Of a stretch of 64,000 bases of DNA, positions 53,742-62,465 are shown piece by piece. Numbering within the stretch: position 1 is the first letter of the stretch; the number at the start of each line of letters is the position of its first letter. Source of the stretch: JBAXTE01 sp037130365 (GTDB lineage Bacteria; Bacteroidota; Bacteroidia; Bacteroidales; WCHB1-69); NCBI GenBank assembly GCA_037130365.1, contig JBAXTE010000010.1:51424-115423 (forward strand), in the 5' to 3' direction. Under the pieces are notes generated by a model. That model ran no database searches. It saw nothing but the letters and a program-made list of their open reading frames with translations, and was not told where the DNA came from. The position numbers were made by a program, and so were the translations under genes.

Positions 53742-55328
53742 TTACTCTTTCACTACTTTAAAAGTTTGTTGTGTATGTTCTCCAACACGGAAAAGGTAAA
53801 TGCCATTTGCTAAATTTCCAAGTTCGATTATTGATGTTTCGGCAGTTAATTTACCTGTTAATACTTTTCTGCCCAATTGGTCGGTGATGTTATATTGAGA
53901 GCCAATAAGACTTGTAGCAATTTTTACATTAATCTGATTTTTTGTTGGATTAGGATAAAGGGTAATTGCTGCGTTTGTTTTTGCCTCTTCAATGCCTGTG
54001 TTTGTAATTTGGATTATATTTGAATGTTCCGAAGAACAAGTTGCGTTTGAAACAATAACATAATAACTTCCATTTGTTGATGCAGTATAATTCTGGTTAA
54101 TTGCACCACTTATTATCTCATAATTTCCACTAACTAAGTTTAGTTTATACCATTTATTACCAGTTGTTGCATCTGAATGTAAAACATTGTTGCCAGGATT
54201 TGTAATTGTTGGTGTTGCTACTGATAAGTTTGTTACTGTTGCAGTTAAGTTTACAGGATTTAAGATACATGTACCATCAGAAACGGATGCGATAGTAATT
54301 GTTTTATTTGTAATTACATTTGTATCTGTTACTTCTACAGTACCACCAGCACCAATTGTAACTGGACTAACTGGGGTTCCTGTAATTCCTGTGTAAGCAA
54401 CTGTATTTCCAGCAGTTCCGGTAATGGTAAATATACCATTTTTTGAACAAATTGCAGGAGCAGAAATTGTGGGTGCAGTTGGTAATTGATTAACTGTGAT
54501 TGGTAAGGTTTTACTAACACCGTCACCACATGTATTATGCCCTTTTACAGTTATACTTCCCGTAGTTGCAGAAGTTCCATAATTTACAATAATACTGTTG
54601 GTGGTACTTACCCCCGAAGATCCTGCGGGAATTGTCCAAATGTAAGAGGTTGCATTTGTAATAGGTGTAGTATAAGTTACACTCTGATTCTGACAAACAT
54701 TAGCTTCTCCGAAAATAGTATCTACTGCTATAGGTATAGAATTTACAGTAATTGGCAATGTAGAGATATTACTTGAGTCACAAGTGTTACGACCTTGTAC
54801 TGTAATATTCCCTGTGGTAGCAAAAGTTCCAAAACTAACATTAATACTATTCGTGGTACTTGAACCTGTTGCACCATTAGGTAATGTCCAATTGTATGAA
54901 GTTGCACTTGTAATTGTAGGTACTGTATAATTTACTTGGGATTGACCTTTGCATACTGTTGAATATCCACTTATTGTTCCAGAATTACCTATAAGATTAG
55001 GCGCAATATAAACTGTATCCCGATATGTTTCGTTAGGTGCGATATATTTAACAATTATCCTTTGTATATCACAAGATACAATAATTGTATCTTGTGTTCT
55101 GCTAATAACATTAGATGAGTTATTAAACCACCAAGCTGTTAAAGGCGTGGAATTAGTTGGGCTTGAATTAAATTTTAAAATAACCGTTTCTCCAACATTT
55201 CCATAAATAGTATCAGGAGCTAGGATACTTTGAGTTTGACTTATTACTTGATATATACCAATTTGTCCTTTTATCGTAGTTAAGATTGAAAATACAACCA
55301 ATAACATAAATAACATTTTCTTTTTCAT
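53742..55328 (-). CDS. Secreted repeat protein with T9SS type A sorting domain (derived duplicate)
   Basis: The 528-residue protein has a signal peptide (MKKKMLFMLLVVFSILTTIKGQ) and a unique N-terminal segment (about 22-110). Two PKD-like/Ig-like units follow, each of form VCxxQSxxYTxPxITxATSYxWTxPxGxxGxSTTNSIxVxxGTxATTGxITVxGxNTC. Then come a third beta domain and a type A sorting domain (AAITLYPNPTKNQINVKIA, LANGIYLFRVGEHTQQTFKVVKE). It is nearly identical to the neighbour at 55453-57051 in two blocks and clearly different in two others. It should be exported by the T9SS. Function unknown, probably an adhesin or matrix protein. Confidence 0.88.
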   Translation of the reverse strand: MKKKMLFMLLVVFSILTTIKGQIGIYQVISQTQSILAPDTIYGNVGETVILKFNSSPTNSTPLTAWWFNNSSNVISRTQDTIIVSCDIQRIIVKYIAPNETYRDTVYIAPNLIGNSGTISGYSTVCKGQSQVNYTVPTITSATSYNWTLPNGATGSSTTNSINVSFGTFATTGNITVQGRNTCDSSNISTLPITVNSIPIAVDTIFGEANVCQNQSVTYTTPITNATSYIWTIPAGSSGVSTTNSIIVNYGTSATTGSITVKGHNTCGDGVSKTLPITVNQLPTAPTISAPAICSKNGIFTITGTAGNTVAYTGITGTPVSPVTIGAGGTVEVTDTNVITNKTITIASVSDGTCILNPVNLTATVTNLSVATPTITNPGNNVLHSDATTGNKWYKLNLVSGNYEIISGAINQNYTASTNGSYYVIVSNATCSSEHSNIIQITNTGIEEAKTNAAITLYPNPTKNQINVKIATSLIGSQYNITDQLGRKVLTGKLTAETSIIELGNLANGIYLFRVGEHTQQTFKVVKE

Positions 55329-55373
55329 ACAATTTCGTTTATTAAATATCTGATGTAGTTTTTGCTTTCTTTA
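55329..55373 (-). pseudogene. Duplicated 3' tail of the coiled-coil gene
   Basis: This 45-base stretch is identical to 57052-57096, which includes the last codons and stop (KAKTTSDI) of the gene at 57065-57328. Here no upstream part of that gene exists. It marks the left-over edge of the duplication that produced the gene at 53742-55328. Confidence 0.75.
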
Positions 55374-55452
55374 AATGGTTGATAAATTTGTTTATTATTC
55401 TGTTAAGAAGTTGTTTAATTCAAGCCTAAATTTGTGTAAAACCTTGATTTCT

Positions 55453-57051
55453 CTATTCTTTCACAACTTTAAAGGTTTGTTGTATGTTTTCTCCAACACG
55501 GAAAAGGTAAATGCCATTGGCTAAATTTCCAAGTTCGATTATTGATGTTTCGGCAGTTAATTTACCTGTTAATACTTTTCTGCCCAATTGGTCGGTGATG
55601 TTATATTGAGAGCCAATAAGACTTGTAGCAATTTTTACATTAATCTGATTTTTTGTTGGATTAGGATAAAGGGTAATTGCTGCGTTTGTTTTTGCCTCTT
55701 CAATGCCTGTGTTTGTAATTTGGATTATATTTGAATGTTCCGAAGAACAAGTTGCGTTTGAAACAATAACATAATAACTTCCATTTGTTGATGCAGTATA
55801 ATTCTGGTTAATTGCACCACTTATTATCTCATAATTTCCACTAACTAAGTTTAGTTTATACCATTGATTTCTAGATGGAGCATCGGAATGTAAAACATTA
55901 TTCCCTGTATTTGTAATTGTAGGTGTTAATTCTGATGCGTTTGTAACGGTAGCAGTTAAATTTATGGGATTTATTGTACATGTAGCATTAGAAACTGATG
56001 TGATAGTAATCGTTTTATTTGTAATTACATTAGTATCTGTTACTACTACGGTTCCACCAGCACCAATTGTAACTGGGCTAACTGGGGTTCCTGTAATTCC
56101 AGTATAAGTAACTGTATTTCCAGCAGTTCCAGTGATGGTAAATATTCCATTTTTTGAGCAAATTGCAGGAGCAGAAATTGTGGGTGCAGTTGGTAATTGA
56201 TTAACTGTGATTGGTAAGGTTTTACTAACACCGTCACCACATGTATTATGCCCTTTTACAGTTATACTTCCCGTAGTTGCAGAAGTTCCATAATTTACAA
56301 TAATACTGTTGGTGGTACTTACCCCCGAAGATCCTGCGGGAATTGTCCAAATGTAAGAGGTTGCATTTGTAATAGGTGTAGTATAAGTTACACTCTGATT
56401 CTGACAAACATTAGCTTCTCCGAAAATAGTATCTACTGCTATAGGTATAGAATTTACAGTAATTGGCAATGTAGAGATATTACTTGAGTCACAAGTGTTA
56501 CGACCTTGTACTGTAATATTCCCTGTGGTAGCAAAAGTTCCAAAACTAACATTAATACTATTCGTGGTACTTGAACCTGTTGCACCATTAGGTAATGTCC
56601 AATTGTATGAAGTTGCACTTGTAATTGTAGGTACTGTATAATTTACTTGGGATTGACCTTTGCATACTGTTGAATATCCACTTATTGTTCCAGAATTACC
56701 TATAGGATTAGGCGCAATATAAACTGTATCAGAATAACTGCCGGAAACTTTCGAATATATTTTTTGAATATCACATGATATTATAAACTTATGATATTTA
56801 TTTCCTAAAATAAGGGTGTCTAAAGGAGACTGAAACATATCATCTAAATACCAAGCAGATATATTATAACCACCTACTGATGAACTATTTTTTAAATAAA
56901 TCGTGGCTCCAACATTACTATAAATAGTATCATTAGGTAGGACATTTTGAGCTTGAGTTTGACCTACTAAAATTTGATATATGTGCTGCCCTTTTACCGT
57001 TGTTAAGATTGAAAATACAACCAATAACATAAATAATATTTTCTTTTTCAT
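55453..57051 (-). CDS. Secreted repeat protein with T9SS type A sorting domain (original copy)
   Basis: The 532-residue protein has the same plan as its downstream twin: signal peptide ending TVKGQ, distinct N-terminal segment (about 22-112), two near-identical PKD-like units, a third beta domain (TAPTISAPAICSKNGIFTITG) and a type A sorting domain ending TFKVVKE. Its start lies 13 bases from the stop of the coiled-coil gene, suggesting co-transcription with it. The twin carries a copied scrap of that coiled-coil gene, so this is likely the ancestral position. Confidence 0.88.
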   Translation of the reverse strand: MKKKILFMLLVVFSILTTVKGQHIYQILVGQTQAQNVLPNDTIYSNVGATIYLKNSSSVGGYNISAWYLDDMFQSPLDTLILGNKYHKFIISCDIQKIYSKVSGSYSDTVYIAPNPIGNSGTISGYSTVCKGQSQVNYTVPTITSATSYNWTLPNGATGSSTTNSINVSFGTFATTGNITVQGRNTCDSSNISTLPITVNSIPIAVDTIFGEANVCQNQSVTYTTPITNATSYIWTIPAGSSGVSTTNSIIVNYGTSATTGSITVKGHNTCGDGVSKTLPITVNQLPTAPTISAPAICSKNGIFTITGTAGNTVTYTGITGTPVSPVTIGAGGTVVVTDTNVITNKTITITSVSNATCTINPINLTATVTNASELTPTITNTGNNVLHSDAPSRNQWYKLNLVSGNYEIISGAINQNYTASTNGSYYVIVSNATCSSEHSNIIQITNTGIEEAKTNAAITLYPNPTKNQINVKIATSLIGSQYNITDQLGRKVLTGKLTAETSIIELGNLANGIYLFRVGENIQQTFKVVKE

Positions 57052-57064
57052 ACAATTTCGTTTA

Positions 57065-57328
57065 TTAAATATCTGATGTAGTTTTTGCTTTCTTTAATTT
57101 TTTAATATTATTATTAAATTCTTTATTGAGAGATTTTATTCTATCTGAATCCTGTTGAGACAATTCACCGCCATTATCACTAGCTTTGATAATTTTTTCT
57201 GTAAAACTATCTAATTCTTTACAAATGCTTCCTAAAGTATTATTAATGTTCTCAATTTCTTTTTGCTCTTGTTGAGCTTTTAAAATTTTCTCAAGCAAAT
57301 TTTTCAAATAAATCTGATAATCTTCCAT
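57065..57328 (-). CDS. Small coiled-coil protein, unknown
   Basis: The 87-residue soluble protein is strongly charged and helical: MEDYQIYLKNLLEKILKAQQEQKEIE and ELSQQDSDRIKSLNKEFNNNIKKLKKAKTTSDI. There is no signal peptide and no known family. It lies 35 bases after the Nmad2-like gene and 13 bases before the T9SS repeat gene, all on the - strand. Confidence 0.6.
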   Translation of the reverse strand: MEDYQIYLKNLLEKILKAQQEQKEIENINNTLGSICKELDSFTEKIIKASDNGGELSQQDSDRIKSLNKEFNNNIKKLKKAKTTSDI

Positions 57329-57363
57329 GTTATATTTTTGAAATTAATAAATTTTCCATTGTT

Positions 57364-58110
57364 CTATTTAAGCTTTTCAGGTACTGCCTTTTTACTATTC
57401 ATATGTTTAATAATTTTGTCAAATTCACAATTAGTTAATTCAATTTCTGGATGTTTATTCCCTTTCTTTAATATTTCTGATTTATCAATCAATTTGGCAA
57501 TTTCCTGCCATTCTACACAAAGACGACTCCAATCTTTAAAGTCAGTTTTCTCACCTAGCACATAATTCTTTTTTAATTCAGATAATTCTTTTATACAACT
57601 ATTTTTTTCTAAACATTTTTGGAATGAATTAATTTTACAGTTATATATTCGACGACATTTCCAATTGTCGACACCATGAATATCGGATGTTTTTTGATAG
57701 AAAATTTTATCTAAATATTTAAATTGAGTTAGAAAATCAGGTATATCTAAAAAACTTTTTTTTGAAAATTCCTTTTTCCAGTTTTTATTATCCCAGTTTT
57801 TATTATTACATTTTACAGAAGATGAAATAATGACATTTTGTCGGGAATGATAATATTTATGAGCTTCAATAATATTAATCTTACTTTTTACTTTAAAATA
57901 TCCCTTAAGATAATATTTACATAAATTGTCTTTGAAAACCCGGGCAATAAACAATAATCTACTACCTGTATCTAATTCTTTTCTATTTCTTATATTTGGT
58001 CTACAAATACCCCATGAAGGCGGATTATCGAAACAGGGATCATTCCCAACATCAATCAGTAATCCACTATAGTCATTATCTACAAGATATACCAATGCGA
58101 AGTTTTTCAT
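57364..58110 (-). CDS. Possible nucleotide-modification-associated (Nmad2-like) protein
   Basis: The 248-residue cytoplasmic protein is Lys-, Asn- and Cys-rich. The N-terminal 90 residues read LVDNDYSGLLIDVGNDPCFDNPPSWGICRPNIRNRKELDTGSRLLFIARVFKD and later EAHKYYHSRQNVII. The order P-xx-G-x-C-x-P-x-I-R, a Gly-turn with hydrophobic strand, and a Y-Y pair recalls the Nmad2 family, predicted to handle modified nucleotides in phage-host conflict systems. The match is by eye and weak, and the C-terminal half is unassigned. Codon use is more AT-rich than that of the ribosomal genes, suggesting recent acquisition. Confidence 0.4.
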   Translation of the reverse strand: MKNFALVYLVDNDYSGLLIDVGNDPCFDNPPSWGICRPNIRNRKELDTGSRLLFIARVFKDNLCKYYLKGYFKVKSKINIIEAHKYYHSRQNVIISSSVKCNNKNWDNKNWKKEFSKKSFLDIPDFLTQFKYLDKIFYQKTSDIHGVDNWKCRRIYNCKINSFQKCLEKNSCIKELSELKKNYVLGEKTDFKDWSRLCVEWQEIAKLIDKSEILKKGNKHPEIELTNCEFDKIIKHMNSKKAVPEKLK

Positions 58111-58622
58111 AAAGCTATTATTTCTTTTGTCTTTTTAATAATTTCATTCATAATTATTTAGATTTTATTTGATAAATTGTATTATTAAACACCGTTTTAT
58201 GTCGTGGGTTCTGATCTCCACTTATGTAATAACCGAAAGCAAATATAGCACATTATTTAATTAATTACAAATTCTGGAAAATAAATTGAGTAATGTGTGA
58301 AGAGTGCTGTGTAATCTGTTAGCCAGTCACTTGGTCTACTCGGTTTACTTGGTCAACTTTGTTACTCAGTCTACTTGTTCTACTTGTTCTACTCGGTTAC
58401 TCAGTCACTCGGTCACTCAGTCACTCGGTTACTCAGTCCTTACTTGGTGTCATGCTGATCCGTCAGCTGACGGTGAAGCATCTTTATCTTCTTGTTTTGT
58501 CAGTACAGATTCCTCTCCGTCAGCTGACGGATCGGAATGACAAAACAATTCTTGGTTATCTAAATTTTCAACTTAACTAATCACCATGTCACTAGTCACC
58601 AATAACCAAATCACTCAGTCAC
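58111..58622. repeat. Gene-free region with simple and palindromic repeats
   Basis: I see no gene. Bases 58320-58440 are imperfect 8- to 10-mers of CTCGGTTACTCAGTCA type, the complement of those near 49670. Around 58453-58545 two copies of CCGTCAGCTGACGG-type palindromes lie in a unit that is found inverted at 50338-50386. Confidence 0.75.
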
Positions 58623-58658
58623 AAAAAAAACAGGCTATCTAAGGGGGGGGACAACCTG
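58623..58658 (-). terminator. Terminator of the adhesin-PorP-OmpA operon
   Basis: On the - strand CAGGTTGTC and GATAGCCTG form a 9-bp stem (two G-T wobbles) around a C-rich loop, followed by eight T residues. It lies 42 bases after the OmpA-family stop. Confidence 0.7.
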
Positions 58659-58700
58659 AATTTAATTGGTGGGGATTAGGACTCAAAGGGGAATTAAATC

Positions 58701-61247
58701 CTATTTCTTTATTGCTGGAACAATATCAATTACAACAGTTCTATTGTAAAAACGTTCCTCTGGAAATTTGTTTTCAAATGGCACTTTGTTTAATGCTTCG
58801 CCATATCCTATAACTTCAAATTTTACATCTTTTCTGCCTGATTTCGACAATGCATTTTCAAAAATCTTTTTTACATCGTTGGCACGAGCGATTGACAATT
58901 TTTTGTTATTTGTTGAATCTCCAATGATATCGGTATATCCATGAATGATTACGGTTCCATTAATTGGAATTTTAGGCACTACGACTTCGGTTAAATACTT
59001 TTTGTATATATTGATCGCTTTAGAATTGTTGAATTCGTAAATTATACTAAATCGCATCCCCTCCTCTTCTCTAATTGGAGCCCAACGAATGATACTTACG
59101 GTGGTGTCTTTGGTTAAAATTTTTCCATTTGGAAGATTTCCAACCATTTTTGCTTTGTATTTGCCATCGGCACGAGTTCCTAAAATTGTGTTTTCGGGAA
59201 TCGTAACTTTATCTTGGGTATATGGTCCAAACGATTGAATCATCCCGTTTTCATCACTAATTTCTAAGGTCCACGACGAGAAGATTTTACTTCCATCCAT
59301 AATCTGAAATTCAAGATAATTATTCACGGGTTCCGTTTGTACATTGTTGATTATTACAGGTTTTAGTGTACTATTTTTTCCACTTTGAAACTCCATAAGC
59401 AATGCTGGGGACGTACTTTCAATGGTAACTCTACGGTCACCTTCGCGTAATAAGTTGAGTTCGAGAGTTCCTCCAGGTTGTTCCGAAGGAATTTTAGGTT
59501 TTGTTCTACCTTCGATGGTAATTCGTGATGCTTCAATTCCAAAAATATCAACAAGGTATTTTTTCACCGACATTGCCATTTCACGTCCATCTTGAGCTCC
59601 TTTTTCCGAAGAACCAACCAATATAATGGTTGACTTTGGATTTTTTTCCATACGATCACCAAGAATGTTAATCACATTATAATATGCAACCATTTGACGT
59701 GAAGGGCGACCTGATAAGGTTTTTGGAACAAAAACTTCCAATTGATCTTCCTTGAAATTTGCGACTTGTTCTTTGGTAATCATCACATATCGGTTTGGGA
59801 TTTCGGTGGATCCAATATTGAAAAATACATAGTTACGCAATGGAAAAGTTTCGCGAACTCTGATATTTGAAGGAACGTTCTTAGGAGCATTTACTGCAAA
59901 TTGTATTTCGGGAGTTGCAGTTTCAATAACTTTTGACAATTCAAATGAGTAAATATCATCGCCACCACTTCCTCCAGCGCGGTTCGACGAAAAATAGCCA
60001 AGATTCTTTTGATCATTTACTATAAAAGCAAAATCGTCAAATTGGGTATTGAATGGCGAACCTAAATTTTTAGCACCACCAATAGCTGGTGTTTCCATTG
60101 AAAAGCTAAATATATCTAATCCACCAAGTCCAAAATGTCCGTTAGAAGAGAAAAACAGGGTATTACTTTTTTCTTCAAAAAATGGAAACATTTCATCGCA
60201 TTCGGTATTGATTTTAGAACCTAGATTTTCGGGGTTTCCCCATTCGCCATCACCACTTTTGGCAACTTTGTATAAATCGGAGCCACCAAAGCCACCTGGC
60301 ATATCGCTAGTAAAATACATGGTGTTTCCATTTGCAGTTAAACAAGGTTGACCAACCGAATAATCTTTGTTATTGTATTTAAAAGATTCTGGTTTCGACC
60401 ATTTTCCATCTTTAAAATTACTAAAGCAAATTTGAAGTTCTACTACATTGTCTTTTCGTTTCATATCGTAGTAGTTTCTGGTGAATGCCATAAAATTGCC
60501 GTCGTTGCTAAAACTAGCGGGACCTTCGTGCATTTTACCATTGAGTTTTTTATCGAAAATTTGTGCTGTTTTTAATTGATTTCCATCAATATCAGCAACA
60601 TAGATATTCCAAAATGGTTTTCCACTCCAATTATATTTTCTTACAAACATCTTTTTTGTGGATTGTGTAGATGAAAAGACAATTTTATCTTTATAAAAAC
60701 AAGTTCCAAAATCATCTGCATTCGTATTGATGCTTAGATGTTCAATTTTGTACTTCGTATTGCCTTCAATCATTGACGAGAATTCACTTTTATGTGCAAG
60801 ATAACTGATTGCTCTTAAATCATTGGGCTTTTGAAACGCAAATTTATCCATCCAACCCATTGCTTGGTCGTATGTTCCTAACGATTTAAGCGTCATTGCG
60901 AAGTTAAAATAGTCCTCGGGTAATACTTGTGCCGAATTTATAAACTTTGCATAAGCCGCTTCCGATTCGGTGTAAAGACCCATCTTTTGGTAGCTTTCAG
61001 CCAAATTACGTTGACCTTCAATCGTAAGCTCTTTAGCATCGTTGTACGATTCAATGGCATCGTTAAATGCATATCTAAAGAAGTACTTATCCGCATAAAT
61101 TTCGTTGTGCGATTTGGTTTTTGTAAATGAAGTTGTAGTTGGCAATGTATTGGTTGAACTGATAGGTTCTTTATTGATTTTTTCCTGTGCAATGAGATTA
61201 AAGCTAATCCCAACAAGCAGAAATACAGGTAAATATAATGTTTTCAT
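58701..61247 (-). CDS. OmpA-family protein with PD40 repeats, T9SS-associated
   Basis: The 848-residue protein starts with a signal peptide (about 1-20, FNLIAQ). A TPR-like helical segment follows (about 50-155), then PD40/WD40-like propeller strands (about 170-450; FSNDGNFMAFTRNYY, TANGNTMYFTSDMPGGFGGSDLYKVAK, FFSSNGHFGLGGLDIFSF). A first OmpA-like module lies at about 555-645 (EASRITIEGRTKPK) and a second, canonical one at about 745-848 (VIIHGYTDIIGDSTNNKKLSIARANDVKKIF). The C-terminal module should bind peptidoglycan. In Bacteroidota such proteins follow PorP/SprF genes and are thought to stabilise T9SS-dependent adhesin export. The gene ends the three-gene operon. Confidence 0.9.
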   Translation of the reverse strand: MKTLYLPVFLLVGISFNLIAQEKINKEPISSTNTLPTTTSFTKTKSHNEIYADKYFFRYAFNDAIESYNDAKELTIEGQRNLAESYQKMGLYTESEAAYAKFINSAQVLPEDYFNFAMTLKSLGTYDQAMGWMDKFAFQKPNDLRAISYLAHKSEFSSMIEGNTKYKIEHLSINTNADDFGTCFYKDKIVFSSTQSTKKMFVRKYNWSGKPFWNIYVADIDGNQLKTAQIFDKKLNGKMHEGPASFSNDGNFMAFTRNYYDMKRKDNVVELQICFSNFKDGKWSKPESFKYNNKDYSVGQPCLTANGNTMYFTSDMPGGFGGSDLYKVAKSGDGEWGNPENLGSKINTECDEMFPFFEEKSNTLFFSSNGHFGLGGLDIFSFSMETPAIGGAKNLGSPFNTQFDDFAFIVNDQKNLGYFSSNRAGGSGGDDIYSFELSKVIETATPEIQFAVNAPKNVPSNIRVRETFPLRNYVFFNIGSTEIPNRYVMITKEQVANFKEDQLEVFVPKTLSGRPSRQMVAYYNVINILGDRMEKNPKSTIILVGSSEKGAQDGREMAMSVKKYLVDIFGIEASRITIEGRTKPKIPSEQPGGTLELNLLREGDRRVTIESTSPALLMEFQSGKNSTLKPVIINNVQTEPVNNYLEFQIMDGSKIFSSWTLEISDENGMIQSFGPYTQDKVTIPENTILGTRADGKYKAKMVGNLPNGKILTKDTTVSIIRWAPIREEEGMRFSIIYEFNNSKAINIYKKYLTEVVVPKIPINGTVIIHGYTDIIGDSTNNKKLSIARANDVKKIFENALSKSGRKDVKFEVIGYGEALNKVPFENKFPEERFYNRTVVIDIVPAIKK

Positions 61248-61266
61248 TTTTTTGTGTTTTTAGAAT

Positions 61267-62208
61267 TTAAAAATTACGAGGGGAATGAATCTGTTTTTTG
61301 TTGAAACAATTAAAATCGTACCTCAAGATTAATTCATGACTTCCTTGATTATATTTTGCCGTACTCAAACCATACGACCAATCGAACGAATATCCAACAT
61401 GTAATTGACTTGTAATATCCAATCCTATTAAGCCACCAAAGGCATCTCCGGTACGAAACATGGCTCCAATTAATAATCTTTTCATCAAAATAAACGAAGC
61501 GGTAACATCGGCTTGAAGCGGAGCTGCAGCGGTTGCTTTAATTAACATGGTTGGTTTAAACGAAAGGTTTTCTGAAATATCGAAAAGAGCACCCGTGATA
61601 AAGAAATAATGTCGTTGTTCCTTAGAAATTAGGACATTTCCATTGGTCTCAGTGATTTCGGAATAGCTATTTTGAAGTAAATATGGAACTGAAATTCCAG
61701 CATAAAAATGCTCTCTCGAATAGTAGGCTCCAAATCCGAAGTTTGGTGTGGTTTTATTACTGATATTCGTCAAAAAAACAGGATCGCTTCCTTCATCTAA
61801 ATTTAATGAATTTAGCTTAGCTTGAAAGATATTCACGCCAGCACTTAGTCCAAACGATAACTTTGACTTTTGAGTAAGTTGCAAAATGTATGCAAAATCA
61901 GCCAATACCGATGTGTTGTTGGTAGGTCCAATTTTGTCGTTAAGAACCGACAGACCAATGCCAATATGTTCATTTTTGAGTGGAGTATGCAATGTAATGG
62001 TTTGAGTTAACGGAGATCCCGTAAAATCGACCCATTGCGAGCGATGAAGTGCGGTTACAGTTAATGCATCTCTACTACCAGCATACGCTGGATTTATCAT
62101 GAGTGTATTATACATGTAATGCGTGTACATTGGTATTTGCTGAGCCTTAACGGTAAAACAAGTGAAGGTTAAAGCCAGAACTGATAATATTATTTTATGT
62201 GTTTTCAT
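61267..62208 (-). CDS. PorP/SprF family T9SS outer-membrane protein
   Basis: The 313-residue protein has a signal peptide (MKTHKIILSVLALTFTCFTVKAQ). It then has the PorP/SprF N-terminal signature IPMYTHYMYNTLMINPAYAGSRDALTVTALHRSQWVDFTGSP and a barrel with GIGLSVLNDKIGPTN and AAPLQADVTASFILMKRLLIGAMFR. SprF-like proteins are needed to secrete specific substrates with type B sorting domains; SprF serves the adhesin SprB in Flavobacterium johnsoniae. Here the gene follows a type B adhesin on the same strand, so that adhesin is the probable client. The OmpA-family gene lies 19 bases downstream. Confidence 0.93.
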   Translation of the reverse strand: MKTHKIILSVLALTFTCFTVKAQQIPMYTHYMYNTLMINPAYAGSRDALTVTALHRSQWVDFTGSPLTQTITLHTPLKNEHIGIGLSVLNDKIGPTNNTSVLADFAYILQLTQKSKLSFGLSAGVNIFQAKLNSLNLDEGSDPVFLTNISNKTTPNFGFGAYYSREHFYAGISVPYLLQNSYSEITETNGNVLISKEQRHYFFITGALFDISENLSFKPTMLIKATAAAPLQADVTASFILMKRLLIGAMFRTGDAFGGLIGLDITSQLHVGYSFDWSYGLSTAKYNQGSHELILRYDFNCFNKKQIHSPRNF

Positions 62209-62465
62209 TAGAATTAATTTTTTAGCAAAATTTATATTGTTTTATGTTTTGTTTTAGAACATTGTAGACTTTTATATTTTTGATTTTACACTGAGTTTAT
62301 CTATGGATGTCACACTGAGTTTATCGAAGTGTGTTTGAATTTAAACTTTTTTAAAAGAGTTCCTTTCGGCATGCTCAGGACAAGGCTCAGTATGACATTC
62401 ATATATTATTTTCAATTAACGCTTATATAGATATAATAAATCTACATTATTCTAAAACTTAACTT
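62209..62465. repeat. Intergenic region with paired core hairpins
   Basis: It contains CACACT-GAGTTTATCGA-AGTGTG at 62311-62333 on the + strand and TCCT-GAGCATGCCGA-(A)AGGA at 62361-62380 on the - strand. A partial third copy, ACACTGAGTTTATC, lies at 62288-62301. The same pair occurs at 48984-49051. No gene. Confidence 0.8.

Noticed and set aside
58304..58580. Two overlapping short frames with Ser/Thr/Leu-rich repeats
   Set aside because: They are translations of simple DNA repeats (CTCGGTTACTCAGTCA type).
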